A stretch of DNA of 64,000 bases from Sandaracinobacter neustonicus (GCF_006385875.1 NZ_VFSU01000024.1:226369-290368); one strand, 5' to 3'; positions 26,580-35,657 are shown, numbered from the stretch's first letter. Notes: generated by a model from the letters alone, not told the origin. Numbers and translations are program-made.

Positions 26580-27236
26580 TTATCCGGGGTTGAGCGTCGA
26601 TCCCAGCACGTTGATCACAAAGCCGACCACGCCCAGATTGAACAGGAAGGCCGCCAGCGAATGCAGCGTCACCACCCGGCGGAAGCTGGGGGTTTTCACC
26701 GTTGTGTCGCTGGTCTGGAAGGTCATGCCCAGCGTGAAGGCGAAATAGAGAAAGTCGCCATAATCGGGCGGCGTGTCGCCGGAAAAGCCCAGACCGCCTT
26801 CGCCGTCCGCATCCTGCCGGTAATAAAGATGGGCGTAATGCAGCGCATAGATGCTGTTGGAAAACAGCCACGCCAGCGCCAGAGTCAGCACGATCAGCAG
26901 CTTGCCGCCCGCGCTGACGGCGTGCGGCAGAACCTCTACCAGCGCCAGCAGGACGGCCATCATCGTCAGCCCCGTCACCGCCAGCATCATCGGCCGGTTG
27001 GCGTCATTCTCAGCCACATGGCGGCGCATCACCGTCGGCTGGTGCAGCCTGAGCAGCGGCGCGCACAGCAGCAGGAACATGAGCGCCGCCAGATCGAAGG
27101 CCAGAATGAAGGCCTTGGGCGCCGCCAGCCCGGCCCTGTGAAAGACCAATGTGCCCAGCAGCAGCACCAACCCGAACGCGAGGAAGCGCGGCGGCGCGAC
27201 CTTGCGGCCAAGGAAATGCAGGAACCGCGTGCTCAT
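26580..27236 (-). CDS. DUF1345 membrane protein
   Basis: 218 residues with about six hydrophobic spans, including the Y-F-A-F-T-L-G-M-T-F-Q-T-S-D segment characteristic of DUF1345. Function unknown. The start codon overlaps the uvrD-type helicase stop codon by four bases (27233-27236), so it is the last gene of the lrp-to-helicase operon. Confidence 0.9.
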   Translation of the reverse strand: MSTRFLHFLGRKVAPPRFLAFGLVLLLGTLVFHRAGLAAPKAFILAFDLAALMFLLLCAPLLRLHQPTVMRRHVAENDANRPMMLAVTGLTMMAVLLALVEVLPHAVSAGGKLLIVLTLALAWLFSNSIYALHYAHLYYRQDADGEGGLGFSGDTPPDYGDFLYFAFTLGMTFQTSDTTVKTPSFRRVVTLHSLAAFLFNLGVVGFVINVLGSTLNPG

Positions 27237-29548
27237 GCGGGCGATACGAAACTGTCCAGAACCATCTTGGTTCCGGCGGAGTCGAACTCAATCTCCAGCT
27301 TGTTGCCATCCTGCCCGCTGATGGTGCCCATGCCGAACTTGGCGTGGAACACCCGCGCGCCGATCGCCAGATCGTCCCGCGCCGCGCCGCCCACGGACGA
27401 ACTGATCGGCCGGGCGTTGATGACTGAGCCGCGCTTGGCGGTGGAGCGGTCCAGGCCACCCGGCGCGCTGGCGCGCCATTCACTTGACCGCGCCGTGGCG
27501 CGCTCCCAGCCGGGGCCGCGCCCGCTGCCGCGCTCCATGTCGGCGAAGGGGTCGCGTTCGTCCAGCGCGGCGCGCCACAGGCTGGCCCCGCCCGTCAGCG
27601 TGGTTTCCACCGTCACATGATCCGCTGGCAATTCGCTGAGGAAACGGCTGGGAATGGCGCTGGTCCATTGCCCGTAAACCCGCCGGTTCGCGGCGTGGAG
27701 GATGGTCGCGCGGCGGCGGGCGCGGGTGATGCCCACATAGGCCAGCCGCCGCTCCTCCTCCAGCGCGGCCGCGCCATTTTCATCCAGCGAGCGCTGGCTG
27801 GGGAACAGTCCCTCCTCCCAGCCGGGCAGGAACACATGATCGAACTCCAGCCCCTTGGCGGCGTGCAGTGTCATCATCGTCACCTTGGCCTCCGCGTCGG
27901 AGCGGTCATTCTCCATCACCAGCGCCACATGCTCCAGGAAGGATTGCAGATCGGTGAACCCCTCCATCGCCCGCACCAGTTCAGAGAGGTTGTCCAGCCG
28001 CCCGGCGGATTCCGCGCTGCGGTCGGCTTCCAGCATGGCGATATAGCCGCATTCTTCCAGCACCGCCTGCGCGAGTGCGGCCTGATCCAGCGTGTCCATC
28101 TGCCCGCGCCAGCGGCGGATGTTGGCCAGAAACTCAGACAGCGCGCGTCGCGGGGCAGGGGAGAGTTCTTCGGTTTCAACCAGTTGCTGCGCGGCGGCCG
28201 GAAGTGTCAGCCCCATTGCCCGCGCGTGGGACTGGATTTTCGCCTGCGCCTTGTCCCCCAATCCGCGCTTCGGGGTGTTGACGATGCGTTCGAACGCCAG
28301 CGCGTCGTCCGGTTGGGAAATTAGCCGCAGATAGGCCAGCGCGTCGCGGATTTCCGCGCGCTCGTAAAAGCGGAAGCCGCCGACGATGCGATAGGGCAAG
28401 CCGATGGAAATGAAGCGATCTTCGAATTCCCGTGTCTGGTAGCTGGCGCGCACCAGGATGGCGATTTCGCTGGCGCTGGCCCCTTCGCGCAACAGCCGCT
28501 CGATGCGTTCGCCCACCAGCCGGGCTTCTTCAGGGCCGTCCCAGATGGCGACGACATTCACCTTTTCCCCGGCGTTCAACTGCGTCCACAGCGTTTTGCC
28601 CAGCCGCCCCTGATTGTTGGCGATCACATGCGCGGCGGCGGCCAAAATGTGCGGGGTGGAGCGGTAATTCTGCTCCAGCCGGATCACCTTCGCGCCGGGA
28701 AAATCCTGTTCGAAGCGCAGGATGTTGGCGATTTCCGCGCCGCGCCAACTGTAGATGGATTGATCGTCATCCCCCACGCAGCAGATATTGCCTTGCCCGC
28801 CCAGCGATTTGGCGGCGAGCAGGGTGAGCCAGCGATATTGCGCGGCGTTGGTGTCCTGATACTCATCCACCAGCGCATATTTGAAGCGTTTCTGCCACTC
28901 GGCCAGCACGTCCGGATGGGTTTCAAAGATGCGGATCATGTGCAGCAGCAAATCGCCGAAATCGGCGGCGTTCAGGGTTTTCAGTTCGGCCTGATAGCGG
29001 GCGTAAAGCTCCGCGCCGCGCCCGTCCCCGAAGGCGAAGGATTCGCCTTTCGGCACATTGTCAGGTAATTGCGCCTTGTTCTTCCACCGGTCTATCAGCC
29101 CGGAGAGCTGGCGGGCGGGCCAGCGTTTCTCGTCCAGCCCGGCATCCATAATGATGCGCTTCAGCAGCCGCTGCACGTCATCCGTATCAAGGATGGTGTA
29201 GTTGGATTTCAGCCCGGCCAGTTCGGCGTGGCGGCGCAACATGCGCGAGGCGATGGAGTGGAAGGTGCCGACGAACGGCATGGTTTCCGCCTGCGGCCCC
29301 AGGAGCGCGCCCAGACGATGCCGCATTTCGGCCGCCGCCTTGTTGGTGAAGGTGACAGCGAGGATTTCCGACGGCCATGCGCGGCGTTCGTGCAGGATCT
29401 GCGCAAGGCGGGCGGTGAGCGCGCGGGTTTTCCCGGTGCCCGCGCCCGCGAGCACGAGCACGGGGCCGTCCAGCAGGGTCGCGGCCTCGCGCTGCGGCGG
29501 GTTCAGGCCCTGAAGCCAGGGGGGATCTTGGGGCGAGAGACTTGCCAT
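27233..29548 (-). CDS. uvrD: UvrD/PcrA-type DNA helicase
   Basis: 771 residues of superfamily 1A: Walker A G-A-G-T-G-K-T-R-A-L-T, motif II V-D-E-Y-Q-D-T-N, motif III D-D-D-Q-S-I-Y-S-W-R-G, and L-E-Q-N-Y-R-S-T (motif IV). The C-terminal part ends in a Tudor-like G-A-R-V-F-H-A-K-F-G-M-G-T segment that, in PcrA/UvrD, contacts RNA polymerase. It unwinds DNA 3' to 5' in repair and rolling-circle replication. It overlaps the DUF1345 gene and lies 21 bases after rsmD. Confidence 0.95.
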   Translation of the reverse strand: MASLSPQDPPWLQGLNPPQREAATLLDGPVLVLAGAGTGKTRALTARLAQILHERRAWPSEILAVTFTNKAAAEMRHRLGALLGPQAETMPFVGTFHSIASRMLRRHAELAGLKSNYTILDTDDVQRLLKRIIMDAGLDEKRWPARQLSGLIDRWKNKAQLPDNVPKGESFAFGDGRGAELYARYQAELKTLNAADFGDLLLHMIRIFETHPDVLAEWQKRFKYALVDEYQDTNAAQYRWLTLLAAKSLGGQGNICCVGDDDQSIYSWRGAEIANILRFEQDFPGAKVIRLEQNYRSTPHILAAAAHVIANNQGRLGKTLWTQLNAGEKVNVVAIWDGPEEARLVGERIERLLREGASASEIAILVRASYQTREFEDRFISIGLPYRIVGGFRFYERAEIRDALAYLRLISQPDDALAFERIVNTPKRGLGDKAQAKIQSHARAMGLTLPAAAQQLVETEELSPAPRRALSEFLANIRRWRGQMDTLDQAALAQAVLEECGYIAMLEADRSAESAGRLDNLSELVRAMEGFTDLQSFLEHVALVMENDRSDAEAKVTMMTLHAAKGLEFDHVFLPGWEEGLFPSQRSLDENGAAALEEERRLAYVGITRARRRATILHAANRRVYGQWTSAIPSRFLSELPADHVTVETTLTGGASLWRAALDERDPFADMERGSGRGPGWERATARSSEWRASAPGGLDRSTAKRGSVINARPISSSVGGAARDDLAIGARVFHAKFGMGTISGQDGNKLEIEFDSAGTKMVLDSFVSPA

Positions 29549-29569
29549 GTTGCGGAACAGATAGCGAAC

Positions 29570-30109
29570 TTATGCGGTGGGACGCAACAGATGCAGGGCT
29601 GCCTTGCCGACCGGGCGGGTGGTTTCCAGCGTGAATCCTTCCGGCTCCACAACTTCGTCGCGGGCGGTTTCGAGGCTGATCCAGCTGTGTGGGGCGATCC
29701 AGCCCATCGCTTGCGCAGAGGCCAGCGCCGGTGCCCAGTGGCCTTCGCCATAAGGCGGGTCGAGGAAGATTAGATCGGCAGGGGTCTTGGCCGGGGGCAG
29801 GGCAGTGGCGTCGTTGGCGATCAGCCGGGCGTTGGCATCCAGCTTGCGGATGTTGGCTTCGATGGCCTTGCGGGCGGCGGGTGCGCGTTCGGCGAGGAAG
29901 GCTTGTTGCCCCCCGCGCGACAGCGCCTCCAGCGCCAGCGCGCCCGAGCCTGCGAACAGGTCCAGCACGGTCAGCCCCTCGAAACTGCCGAGGCGGCTGG
30001 TGAGCATGGAGAACAGCGTTTCGCGCGCCCGGTCCGCCGTGGGGCGGGTTTCCGCGCCCTCGGGCGTTTCCAGCGGGCGGGAGCGCCAGCGGCCCGCGAT
30101 TATGCGCAT
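29570..30109 (-). CDS. rsmD: 16S rRNA (guanine966-N2)-methyltransferase RsmD
   Basis: 179 residues. The SAM site reads V-L-D-L-F-A-G-S-G-A-L-A-L-E-A and the catalytic motif is D-P-P-Y-G-E-G, both typical of RsmD. It methylates G966 of 16S rRNA. Its ATG directly follows the TAG of the pseudouridine synthase, with no spacer, which implies translational coupling. Confidence 0.95.
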   Translation of the reverse strand: MRIIAGRWRSRPLETPEGAETRPTADRARETLFSMLTSRLGSFEGLTVLDLFAGSGALALEALSRGGQQAFLAERAPAARKAIEANIRKLDANARLIANDATALPPAKTPADLIFLDPPYGEGHWAPALASAQAMGWIAPHSWISLETARDEVVEPEGFTLETTRPVGKAALHLLRPTA

Positions 30110-31054
30110 CTAATCCGCTTTCTTGGGCGTGCGGATCAGACTGCGGCGAAGGTTGGCGACGGCCGGGCCGGGGGCTTCCTCCACCCCGCGCGCGGGCAGG
30201 TCTTCCAGCCGGAACGGGCCATAGCTGGTGCGGATGAGGCGGCTGACCTTCAGGCCCATCGCTTCGCACAATTTGCGGACTTCGCGATTCTTGCCTTCCG
30301 TCAGCGTCATCGTCAGCCAGATGTTCGCACCATCCGCGCGGGCGCGGCGATCCACCGAGGCATCGACCGGGCCGTAACGCACGCCTTCCAGCGTGACGCC
30401 CAGCGCCAGCGCCTCCAGATCCTGCTGCCGCACTTCGCCCAGCGCGCGGATGCGATAGGTGCGCGGCACCGCGTTGGCGGGCAGTTCCAGCGCGCGCTTC
30501 AGCTCGCCATCGTTGGTGAGGAGCAGCAGCCCTTCGGTGTTCATGTCCAGCCGGCCCACCGGCACGAGGCGCGGCAGGCCCTGTGGCAGCGCATCGTAAA
30601 TGGTGGGGCGGCCGCCCGGGTCGCGCGCGGCGGTGAGGAATCCCGAAGGCTTGTGGAACAGGAAGATGCGGGTGGCCTCTGCCGCCGCCACCGGCTTGCC
30701 ATCCACCGTGACGCCGTCCAGCGACTTCAGGATGGTGGCCGGGGTTTCCAGCGCCACGCCGTTCACCGCGACCCGGCCTTCGGCGATCATCCGTTCGATG
30801 TCCCGGCGGGAACCGACGCCCGCGCGGGCGAGCAGCTTGGCGATGCGATCGCCTGCGCCGGGGGCCTTGGGCGCGCCCGGCGGCGGGGCGCTGCGGGCGA
30901 CACGGGCGGCGCGGCGTCCGCCCGGCGTGGCGCGGGCGGTTTGCGTGGGGCCGCCGGGGCCTCTGCCGCCGGATGCGCCGGAGCGACCGCCGGACTTGCC
31001 CGGCCCACCCGGTTTCCCGGGGCCGGTGCGGCGGGGAGGGCGGCCCTCAGCCAT
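30110..31054 (-). CDS. rluB: 23S rRNA pseudouridine synthase, RluB/RsuA family
   Basis: 314 residues. An unusual Gly/Pro/Arg-rich N-terminal tail (about 75 residues, low complexity) is followed by an S4 domain (I-A-K-L-L-A-R-A-G-V-G-S-R-R-D) and the catalytic domain with V-G-R-L-D-M-N-T-E-G-L-L, where the Asp is catalytic. K-N-R-E-V-R-K-L is the C-terminal RsuA-family mark. RluB converts a uridine of 23S rRNA to pseudouridine; RluE/F or RsuA assignments remain possible. It overlaps the Lrp gene stop by eight bases. Confidence 0.9.
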   Translation of the reverse strand: MAEGRPPRRTGPGKPGGPGKSGGRSGASGGRGPGGPTQTARATPGGRRAARVARSAPPPGAPKAPGAGDRIAKLLARAGVGSRRDIERMIAEGRVAVNGVALETPATILKSLDGVTVDGKPVAAAEATRIFLFHKPSGFLTAARDPGGRPTIYDALPQGLPRLVPVGRLDMNTEGLLLLTNDGELKRALELPANAVPRTYRIRALGEVRQQDLEALALGVTLEGVRYGPVDASVDRRARADGANIWLTMTLTEGKNREVRKLCEAMGLKVSRLIRTSYGPFRLEDLPARGVEEAPGPAVANLRRSLIRTPKKAD

Positions 31055-31535
31055 CGACCGGGACGCCGATCTGCGATTTCGAAGTGCGGATGGTGAGCGA
31101 GGTTTTCACGCTGGCCACATTGGGGGCGCTGGTGAGCTGTTCGGTGAGGAAGGCCTGAAAGCTGGGAAGATCGCGGGCGACCAGCTTCAGGATGAAATCA
31201 ATCTCTCCGTTCAGCATATGGCATTCGCGCACCTGCGGCAGCCCTGCGACATGCGCTTCGAACGCGCGCAGATCGGATTCGGCTTGGCTTTTCAGGCTGA
31301 CCATGGCGAACACGGTGATCGGCCAATCCAGTGCATGGGCGCTGAGATCGGCGTGATAGCCCCGGATCACCCCGGAATCCTCCAGCGCGCGGACGCGGCG
31401 GAGGCAGGGCGGGGCGGTGAGGCCGACCTTCTGCGCGAGATCGACGTTCGTCATCCGGCCATCGGCCTGAAGGTGGGAGAGAATATCCCGATCAATCTGA
31501 TCGAGTTGGTGAATACGGCTCATTTGCAGCTTCAT
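31047..31535 (-). CDS. Lrp/AsnC family transcriptional regulator
   Basis: 162 residues: helix-turn-helix (L-Q-A-D-G-R-M-T-N-V-D-L-A-Q-K-V and A-P-P-C-L-R-R-V) followed by a RAM effector-binding domain (H-M-L-N-G-E-I-D-F-I-L-K). Such regulators sense amino acids as octamers. ATG at 31523 (M-S-R-I-H) is an equally plausible start. The gene is divergent from trxB and leads a five-gene minus-strand operon. Confidence 0.93.
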   Translation of the reverse strand: MKLQMSRIHQLDQIDRDILSHLQADGRMTNVDLAQKVGLTAPPCLRRVRALEDSGVIRGYHADLSAHALDWPITVFAMVSLKSQAESDLRAFEAHVAGLPQVRECHMLNGEIDFILKLVARDLPSFQAFLTEQLTSAPNVASVKTSLTIRTSKSQIGVPVDG

Positions 31536-31566
31536 ACCTCTGGAATGGGCGTTCGCAATAGGATTG

Positions 31567-31582
31567 TTGCGCGCGGGCGCAA
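31567..31582. promoter_or_regulatory. inverted repeat in the lrp/trxB divergent promoter region
   Basis: TTGCGC, four bases, GCGCAA: a perfect 6-bp inverted repeat in the 166-base gap between the divergent Lrp-type gene and trxB. By position it could be an autoregulatory operator for the Lrp protein. Only symmetry and location support this. Confidence 0.3.
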
Positions 31583-31701
31583 GTCCCTTGCTTCAACTGG
31601 TGCGACGAACGGATGGCTTTCGCCGGTTCGGGACGATGCCGGTGCCCAAGCTTGCGCGCCGGGAGTGCGCCGCCTAAGTCAGCAATCGAAAGGATTTATG
31701 A

Positions 31702-32658
31702 ATGAGCGACGTCAGGCGCACGAAGCTGCTGATCATCGGCTCGGGGCCGGCCGGCTACACCGCCGCGGTTTACGGCGCAAGGGCCATGCTGGAGCCGGTG
31801 CTGGTGGAAGGGCTGCAGCCCGGCGGCCAGCTGACCATCACCACGGATGTGGAGAACTGGCCCGGCGAAGTGGCGATCATGGGGCCGGAGCTGATGGCGA
31901 AGCTGCGCACGCAGGCCGAGCATGTGGGCACCCACATCATCACCGATATCGTGGCGAGCGTGGACCTTTCCCGCCGCCCGTTCCGCGCCGTGCTGGACGG
32001 CGGCGAGGTGATCGAGGCCGAGACGGTGGTGATCGCCACCGGCGCAAGCGCCCGCTGGCTGGGGCTGGAGAGCGAGACGCGGCTGCGCGGGAAGGGCGTT
32101 TCGGCGTGTGCGACCTGCGACGGATTCTTCTTCCGTGGCAAGCATGTGGCCGTGGTGGGCGGCGGCAACACCGCCGTTGAGGAAGCGCTGTTCCTGACGA
32201 ATTTCGCCAGCAAGGTGACGCTGATCCACCGCCGGGGCGAACTGCGGGCGGACAAGACCAACCAGAAGCGGCTGTTCGCCAACCCCAAGGTAGAGACGAT
32301 CTGGAACGCGACCGTGTCTGAAGTGACGGGTGCGGACGGGGTGGCGGGGCTTGAACTGACGGATACCGTGACAGGCGCGACGCGCGCGCTGGAGGTGGAC
32401 GGGCTGTTCGTGGCGATCGGCCATGAGCCTGCGACGAAGCTGTTCGAAGGGCAGCTGGCGATGGACGAGGAAGGCTATCTGCTGGTGGCTCCGGGGACGC
32501 CGCTGACCAATGTGCCGGGTGTGTTTGCCGCCGGAGACGTGACGGACAAGCAATATCGGCAGGCGGTGACTGCGGCCGGAATGGGCTGCATGGCGGCGCT
32601 GGAAGCCGAGCGCTATCTGGCGCATGGGGTGGATGCGCATCAACAACAGGCCGCCTGA
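31702..32658 (+). CDS. trxB: thioredoxin-disulfide reductase
   Basis: 318 residues. FAD site G-S-G-P-A-G-Y-T-A-A near residue 13, redox-active C-A-T-C-D-G-F-F around residues 137-144, NADPH site G-G-G-N-T-A-V-E-E-A, and C-terminal V-F-A-A-G-D-V. It reduces thioredoxin with NADPH in the cytoplasm. The ATG follows AAAGGATTT. A LysR gene follows 22 bases later in the same direction. Confidence 0.96.
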   Translation: MSDVRRTKLLIIGSGPAGYTAAVYGARAMLEPVLVEGLQPGGQLTITTDVENWPGEVAIMGPELMAKLRTQAEHVGTHIITDIVASVDLSRRPFRAVLDGGEVIEAETVVIATGASARWLGLESETRLRGKGVSACATCDGFFFRGKHVAVVGGGNTAVEEALFLTNFASKVTLIHRRGELRADKTNQKRLFANPKVETIWNATVSEVTGADGVAGLELTDTVTGATRALEVDGLFVAIGHEPATKLFEGQLAMDEEGYLLVAPGTPLTNVPGVFAAGDVTDKQYRQAVTAAGMGCMAALEAERYLAHGVDAHQQQAA

Positions 32659-32680
32659 GCCTGTGAGTGAGGGGAGCTGA

Positions 32681-33589
32681 ATGCCGATCGACTGGGACAA
32701 GCTGCGGTTGTTTCACGCCGTCGCCTCTGCCGGGAGTTTCACCGAAGGGGCGCGGCGGCTGAAGCTGTCTCAACCGGCGCTGAGCCGACAGGTGATCGCG
32801 CTGGAGGAAGCGCTGGGGGCGAAGCTGTTCCATCGCCACGCGCGCGGGCTGGCGCTGACGAACGAGGGCGAGCAGCTGCGATCCACCACCATGCGGATGG
32901 CGGAGGAGATCGAACGCACACGCAGCTCCATCGAGGCGACGCGCAACCGGCCGACCGGCGAGATCAAGCTGACGACGACGGTGAGCTTTGGATCAAGCTG
33001 GCTGCCGGTGCAGTTGAAGGAGTTTCTGGATCTTTACCCGGATATTCGGGTGAGCCTGATCCTGTCTGACGAGGAGCGCGATCTGGCGCGGGCTGAGGCG
33101 GATTGCGCCATCCGCTTCCACAAGCCGCATCAGGCGGACCTGATCCAGCGGCCGCTGGCCACCATCCGCCACCGGCTGTGCGCGTCTCCGGAGTATCTGG
33201 AGGCGTTAGGGGAGCCGCAGACGCCCGCCGATCTGCTGGATCACCGGATGATCGCCTATGGCCCGGAAGCGCCGGCCTATCTGCGCAGCATCAACTGGGC
33301 GCTGGAGCTGGGGCATGACGGGCCGCCGCGCGAGCCGGCGCTGAGCATCAACAACAGTTTCGGCGTGCTGCAGGCGGTGGAGGCAGGGGCGGGAATCGCG
33401 GCGCTGCCATCTTACCTGATCCGCCATTCGGGCAAGCTGAAGGTGCTGCTGCCGGAACTGCAGGGGGCAGTGTTCCAGACCTATTTCGTCTATTCCTCCG
33501 AATTGCGCGGGTCGGTTCGGGTGGCGGCGCTGCGGGATTTCCTGATCGAGCGGATGACGCCGCAAAATCTGGGCGATCTTTTGGGCTGA
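32681..33589 (+). CDS. LysR family transcriptional regulator
   Basis: 302 residues: N-terminal helix-turn-helix (F-H-A-V-A-S-A-G-S-F-T-E-G-A-R-R-L and S-Q-P-A-L-S-R-Q), then a periplasmic-binding-protein-like effector domain. It starts 22 bases after trxB (ribosome site GGGGAG) and may be co-transcribed. The trxB-lysR pairing next to an Lrp gene recurs in sphingomonads; the regulated target is not evident. Confidence 0.93.
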   Translation: MPIDWDKLRLFHAVASAGSFTEGARRLKLSQPALSRQVIALEEALGAKLFHRHARGLALTNEGEQLRSTTMRMAEEIERTRSSIEATRNRPTGEIKLTTTVSFGSSWLPVQLKEFLDLYPDIRVSLILSDEERDLARAEADCAIRFHKPHQADLIQRPLATIRHRLCASPEYLEALGEPQTPADLLDHRMIAYGPEAPAYLRSINWALELGHDGPPREPALSINNSFGVLQAVEAGAGIAALPSYLIRHSGKLKVLLPELQGAVFQTYFVYSSELRGSVRVAALRDFLIERMTPQNLGDLLG

Positions 33590-33753
33590 CCCGATTTTCC
33601 GGGCCATATGGGCGCGAGATAAACATTTGGAATAAATTGATTTTGCGTGATTTTCCGAGGTCTCTTGGGGCTTCAGGAGGTGCGCGGATTCGGCCGTTGA
33701 GCCAACTGTCTTAGCCATGCGTTTTCTGCATGCCTGCCAGAGTTTGTTCGCAC

Positions 33754-33782
33754 TTGCACAATAATCGGGGCTCTCATACATA
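33754..33782 (+). promoter_or_regulatory. promoter-like boxes for the candidate small RNA
   Basis: TTGCAC at 33754-33759 and TACATA at 33777-33782 are spaced by exactly 17 bases, which would place transcription start near 33789, just before the first hairpin. No protein-coding gene begins downstream before the terminator at 33894. Confidence 0.45.
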
Positions 33783-33788
33783 GGTCTT

Positions 33789-33930
33789 GTTGCTGCATTG
33801 CAGCGCACGGCCGGTTCGCCTCACTCCTCCCCGAGGCCCCGGTCTGGTCGACCGCCACTCTCCCTCCCTCCCTCGGAGGTCGACCGAAAATCTGGGCCCG
33901 GTATTGAGCTTGCTCTACCGGGCCCTTTTT
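33789..33930 (+). ncRNA. candidate trans-acting small RNA with two C/U-rich anti-Shine-Dalgarno loops
   Basis: About 142 nt with four stem-loops. (1) GCTGC-ATT-GCAGC at 33792-33804. (2) GCCTC at 33818-33822 with GAGGC at 33833-33837, loop ACTCCTCCCC. (3) GGTCGACC at 33846-33853 with GGTCGACC at 33878-33885 (self-complementary arms), extended by CC/GG, loop 33857-33874 containing three CTCCC units. (4) an intrinsic terminator. C/U-rich loops that pair with ribosome binding sites are the hallmark of several alphaproteobacterial small RNA families. The region has no credible open frame. Family membership cannot be named from sequence alone. Confidence 0.65.
33894..33930 (+). terminator. strong intrinsic terminator of the candidate small RNA
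   Basis: GGGCCCGGTA (33894-33903) pairs with TACCGGGCCC (33916-33925), with an inner GAGC/GCTC pairing, followed by TTTTTCGTTCT. It sits 300 bases beyond the lysR stop, too far to be a simple lysR terminator, and ends the hairpin series. Confidence 0.9.
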
Positions 33931-34018
33931 CGTTCTCGGGGTTTTTCCGTTTTGGGCTGTTTTGCGGTTTGCGCCGCTTTTCAACCGGCTGCTGCCCGGC
34001 TATCGCGGCGCGGAGGTG

Positions 34019-34095
34019 GGGCCTGTAGCTCAATTGGTTAGAGCTGGCCGCTCATAACGGCTTGGTTGCGGGTTCGAGTCCTGCCGGGCCCACCA
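34019..34095 (+). tRNA. tRNA with anticodon CAU, most likely tRNA-Ile2 (lysidine-modified)
   Basis: 77 nt with encoded CCA. Acceptor stem GGGCCTG/CGGGCCC, D arm GCTC-AATTGGTT-AGAGC, anticodon stem GGCCG/CGGCT with loop CTCATAA, variable loop, T arm GCGGG-TTCGAGT-CCTGC. The anticodon CAU fits elongator Met or Ile2; the acceptor stem, the variable-loop TTGGTTGC and the anticodon stem resemble known bacterial tRNA-Ile2, where TilS converts C34 to lysidine to read AUA. Initiator Met is excluded by the paired 1-72 bases. Confidence 0.85.
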
Positions 34096-34247
34096 GATTT
34101 TCCGTTGCAAATTCGGCGCCTGCAGGGGATGCGGTGTGGCCGTTGCGTATGCTGCATAAGGCCGCAGTCGTGACGGGCCTTTGTCTGATCGGCTTGTTTC
34201 GGGCATGAACCTTGCGGCCGGGCGACGGAAAGGACAACGCGAGGCGC

Positions 34248-35657
34248 ATGTTGCGATTTGTGGGCCAAAGACCTCTGCTGGCGGGTTTGCTGCTGGTGAG
34301 CGTGGCGGGGTGTGCGGCCGGGCCGGATTACACGCCGCCAGCAAGCGTTGATCTGGGGGTGCCCGCGCGGTTTTCCGCCGGGGCGGAGGCCGGGCCGGGG
34401 GAAGCCGAACTGGCGAACTGGTGGTCCCGATTCGACGATCCGCAGCTGAATGCGCTGGTGGAGCGGGCGATTGCCGCCAATCCTGACATCGGGCAGGCGG
34501 AAGCGCGGTTGCGGCAGGCGCGGGAGGCTTCGGTGCAGGCTGGTTCGGCCTTGTTGCCGACCTTGGATGCCAGCGGGCGCGGCGGGCGGAATTTCGCCAG
34601 CAGGGGCGGGAACAGCAACAGCTTCTCGCTGGGGCTGGATGCCGGTTGGCAGCTGGACCTGTTCGGCGGCACGCGGCGCGGCATGGAGGCGGCGCGGGCG
34701 GATGAGGCTGCGAAGCGCTATGATCTGGCCGCCGTGCGGGTGGCGATCATTTCCGAGCTGGTCAGCAACTATGTGCAGCTGCGGCTGGCGCAGGAGCAGT
34801 TGCGGATTGCTGAGGCGACGGTGGCGAACCAGCGCGACAATCGGCAGATCGCCGGGTGGCGGGTGCAGGCGGGGCTGGTGTCCTCCTTGGATGAGCAGCA
34901 GGCGCGGACGCAGCTTGCGCAGACCGAAGCGACGATTCCCGCCATCGAGGTGAGCCTGCACAATGCGCTGAACCGCATCGCGGTGCTGACGGGGCAGGCG
35001 CCGGGCGAGGCGGTGCGGGCATTGGAGGCTGCGGCGGCGCTGCCGCAGCCCGCCGAGGGGCTGGTTTCAGCGGGGATTCCGGCGGAGGCGTTGCGGCAGC
35101 GGCCCGATGTGCGGGCGGCTGAGCGCAGCCTGGCGGCCGCGACGGCGCGGGTGGGCGTGGCCGAGGCGCAGTTGCTGCCCGCTCTGGGGATTTCCGGCAG
35201 CGTGGGCACCAGCGCGCTGACGGCGGGCGGGCTGTTCGATATCATCACCGGATCCTTGTTCGCCGGGCTGAGCCAGACGATTTTCGAAGGCGGCGCGCGC
35301 ACCTCGCGGATTCGTGGGCAGAAGGCGGCTGTGGACGGGGCGTTTGCCGCCTATCGCAGCACGGTGCTGGCAGCGCTGGAGGATGTGGAGAATGCGCTGG
35401 TGGCGGCGAAGGCGGCGGACGCGCGGACGGCACAGCTGGCCGAAGCGGCGGATGCGGCGAACAACAGCGCCATCCTTGCGCGCATGCAGTATCAATCGGG
35501 CCTCACCGATTTCCAGACGCTGCTGACGGCGGAGCAATCCCTGCTGTCTGCCAGCAACAGCCTGGCGGGCAGCCGGGCTGATCGCGCGCTGGCGGTGGTG
35601 CAGCTTTACAATGCCCTTGGCGGCGGCTGGCAGACGATGGACGGACGCGACACATGA
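34248..35657 (+). CDS. outer-membrane efflux lipoprotein, NodT/OprM family
   Basis: 469 residues. The signal ends in a lipobox (V-S-V-A-G-C near residue 22), followed by G-P-D-Y-T-P-P, a near-universal start of OprM-type channels; two TolC-like coiled-coil repeats follow (W-W-S-R-F-D-D-P, A-E-A-R-L-R-Q-A-R). It forms the outer-membrane exit duct. A TTG at 34212 would add 12 residues, but the ATG leads straight into the signal. It overlaps the next gene by four bases, making the first gene of a tripartite exporter operon. Confidence 0.93.
   Translation: MLRFVGQRPLLAGLLLVSVAGCAAGPDYTPPASVDLGVPARFSAGAEAGPGEAELANWWSRFDDPQLNALVERAIAANPDIGQAEARLRQAREASVQAGSALLPTLDASGRGGRNFASRGGNSNSFSLGLDAGWQLDLFGGTRRGMEAARADEAAKRYDLAAVRVAIISELVSNYVQLRLAQEQLRIAEATVANQRDNRQIAGWRVQAGLVSSLDEQQARTQLAQTEATIPAIEVSLHNALNRIAVLTGQAPGEAVRALEAAAALPQPAEGLVSAGIPAEALRQRPDVRAAERSLAAATARVGVAEAQLLPALGISGSVGTSALTAGGLFDIITGSLFAGLSQTIFEGGARTSRIRGQKAAVDGAFAAYRSTVLAALEDVENALVAAKAADARTAQLAEAADAANNSAILARMQYQSGLTDFQTLLTAEQSLLSASNSLAGSRADRALAVVQLYNALGGGWQTMDGRDT

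Noticed and set aside
34019..34095. Initiator methionine tRNA
   Set aside because: The first acceptor base pair (G1-C72) is paired; bacterial initiator tRNA has an unpaired 1-72. Elongator Met remains the weaker alternative to Ile2.
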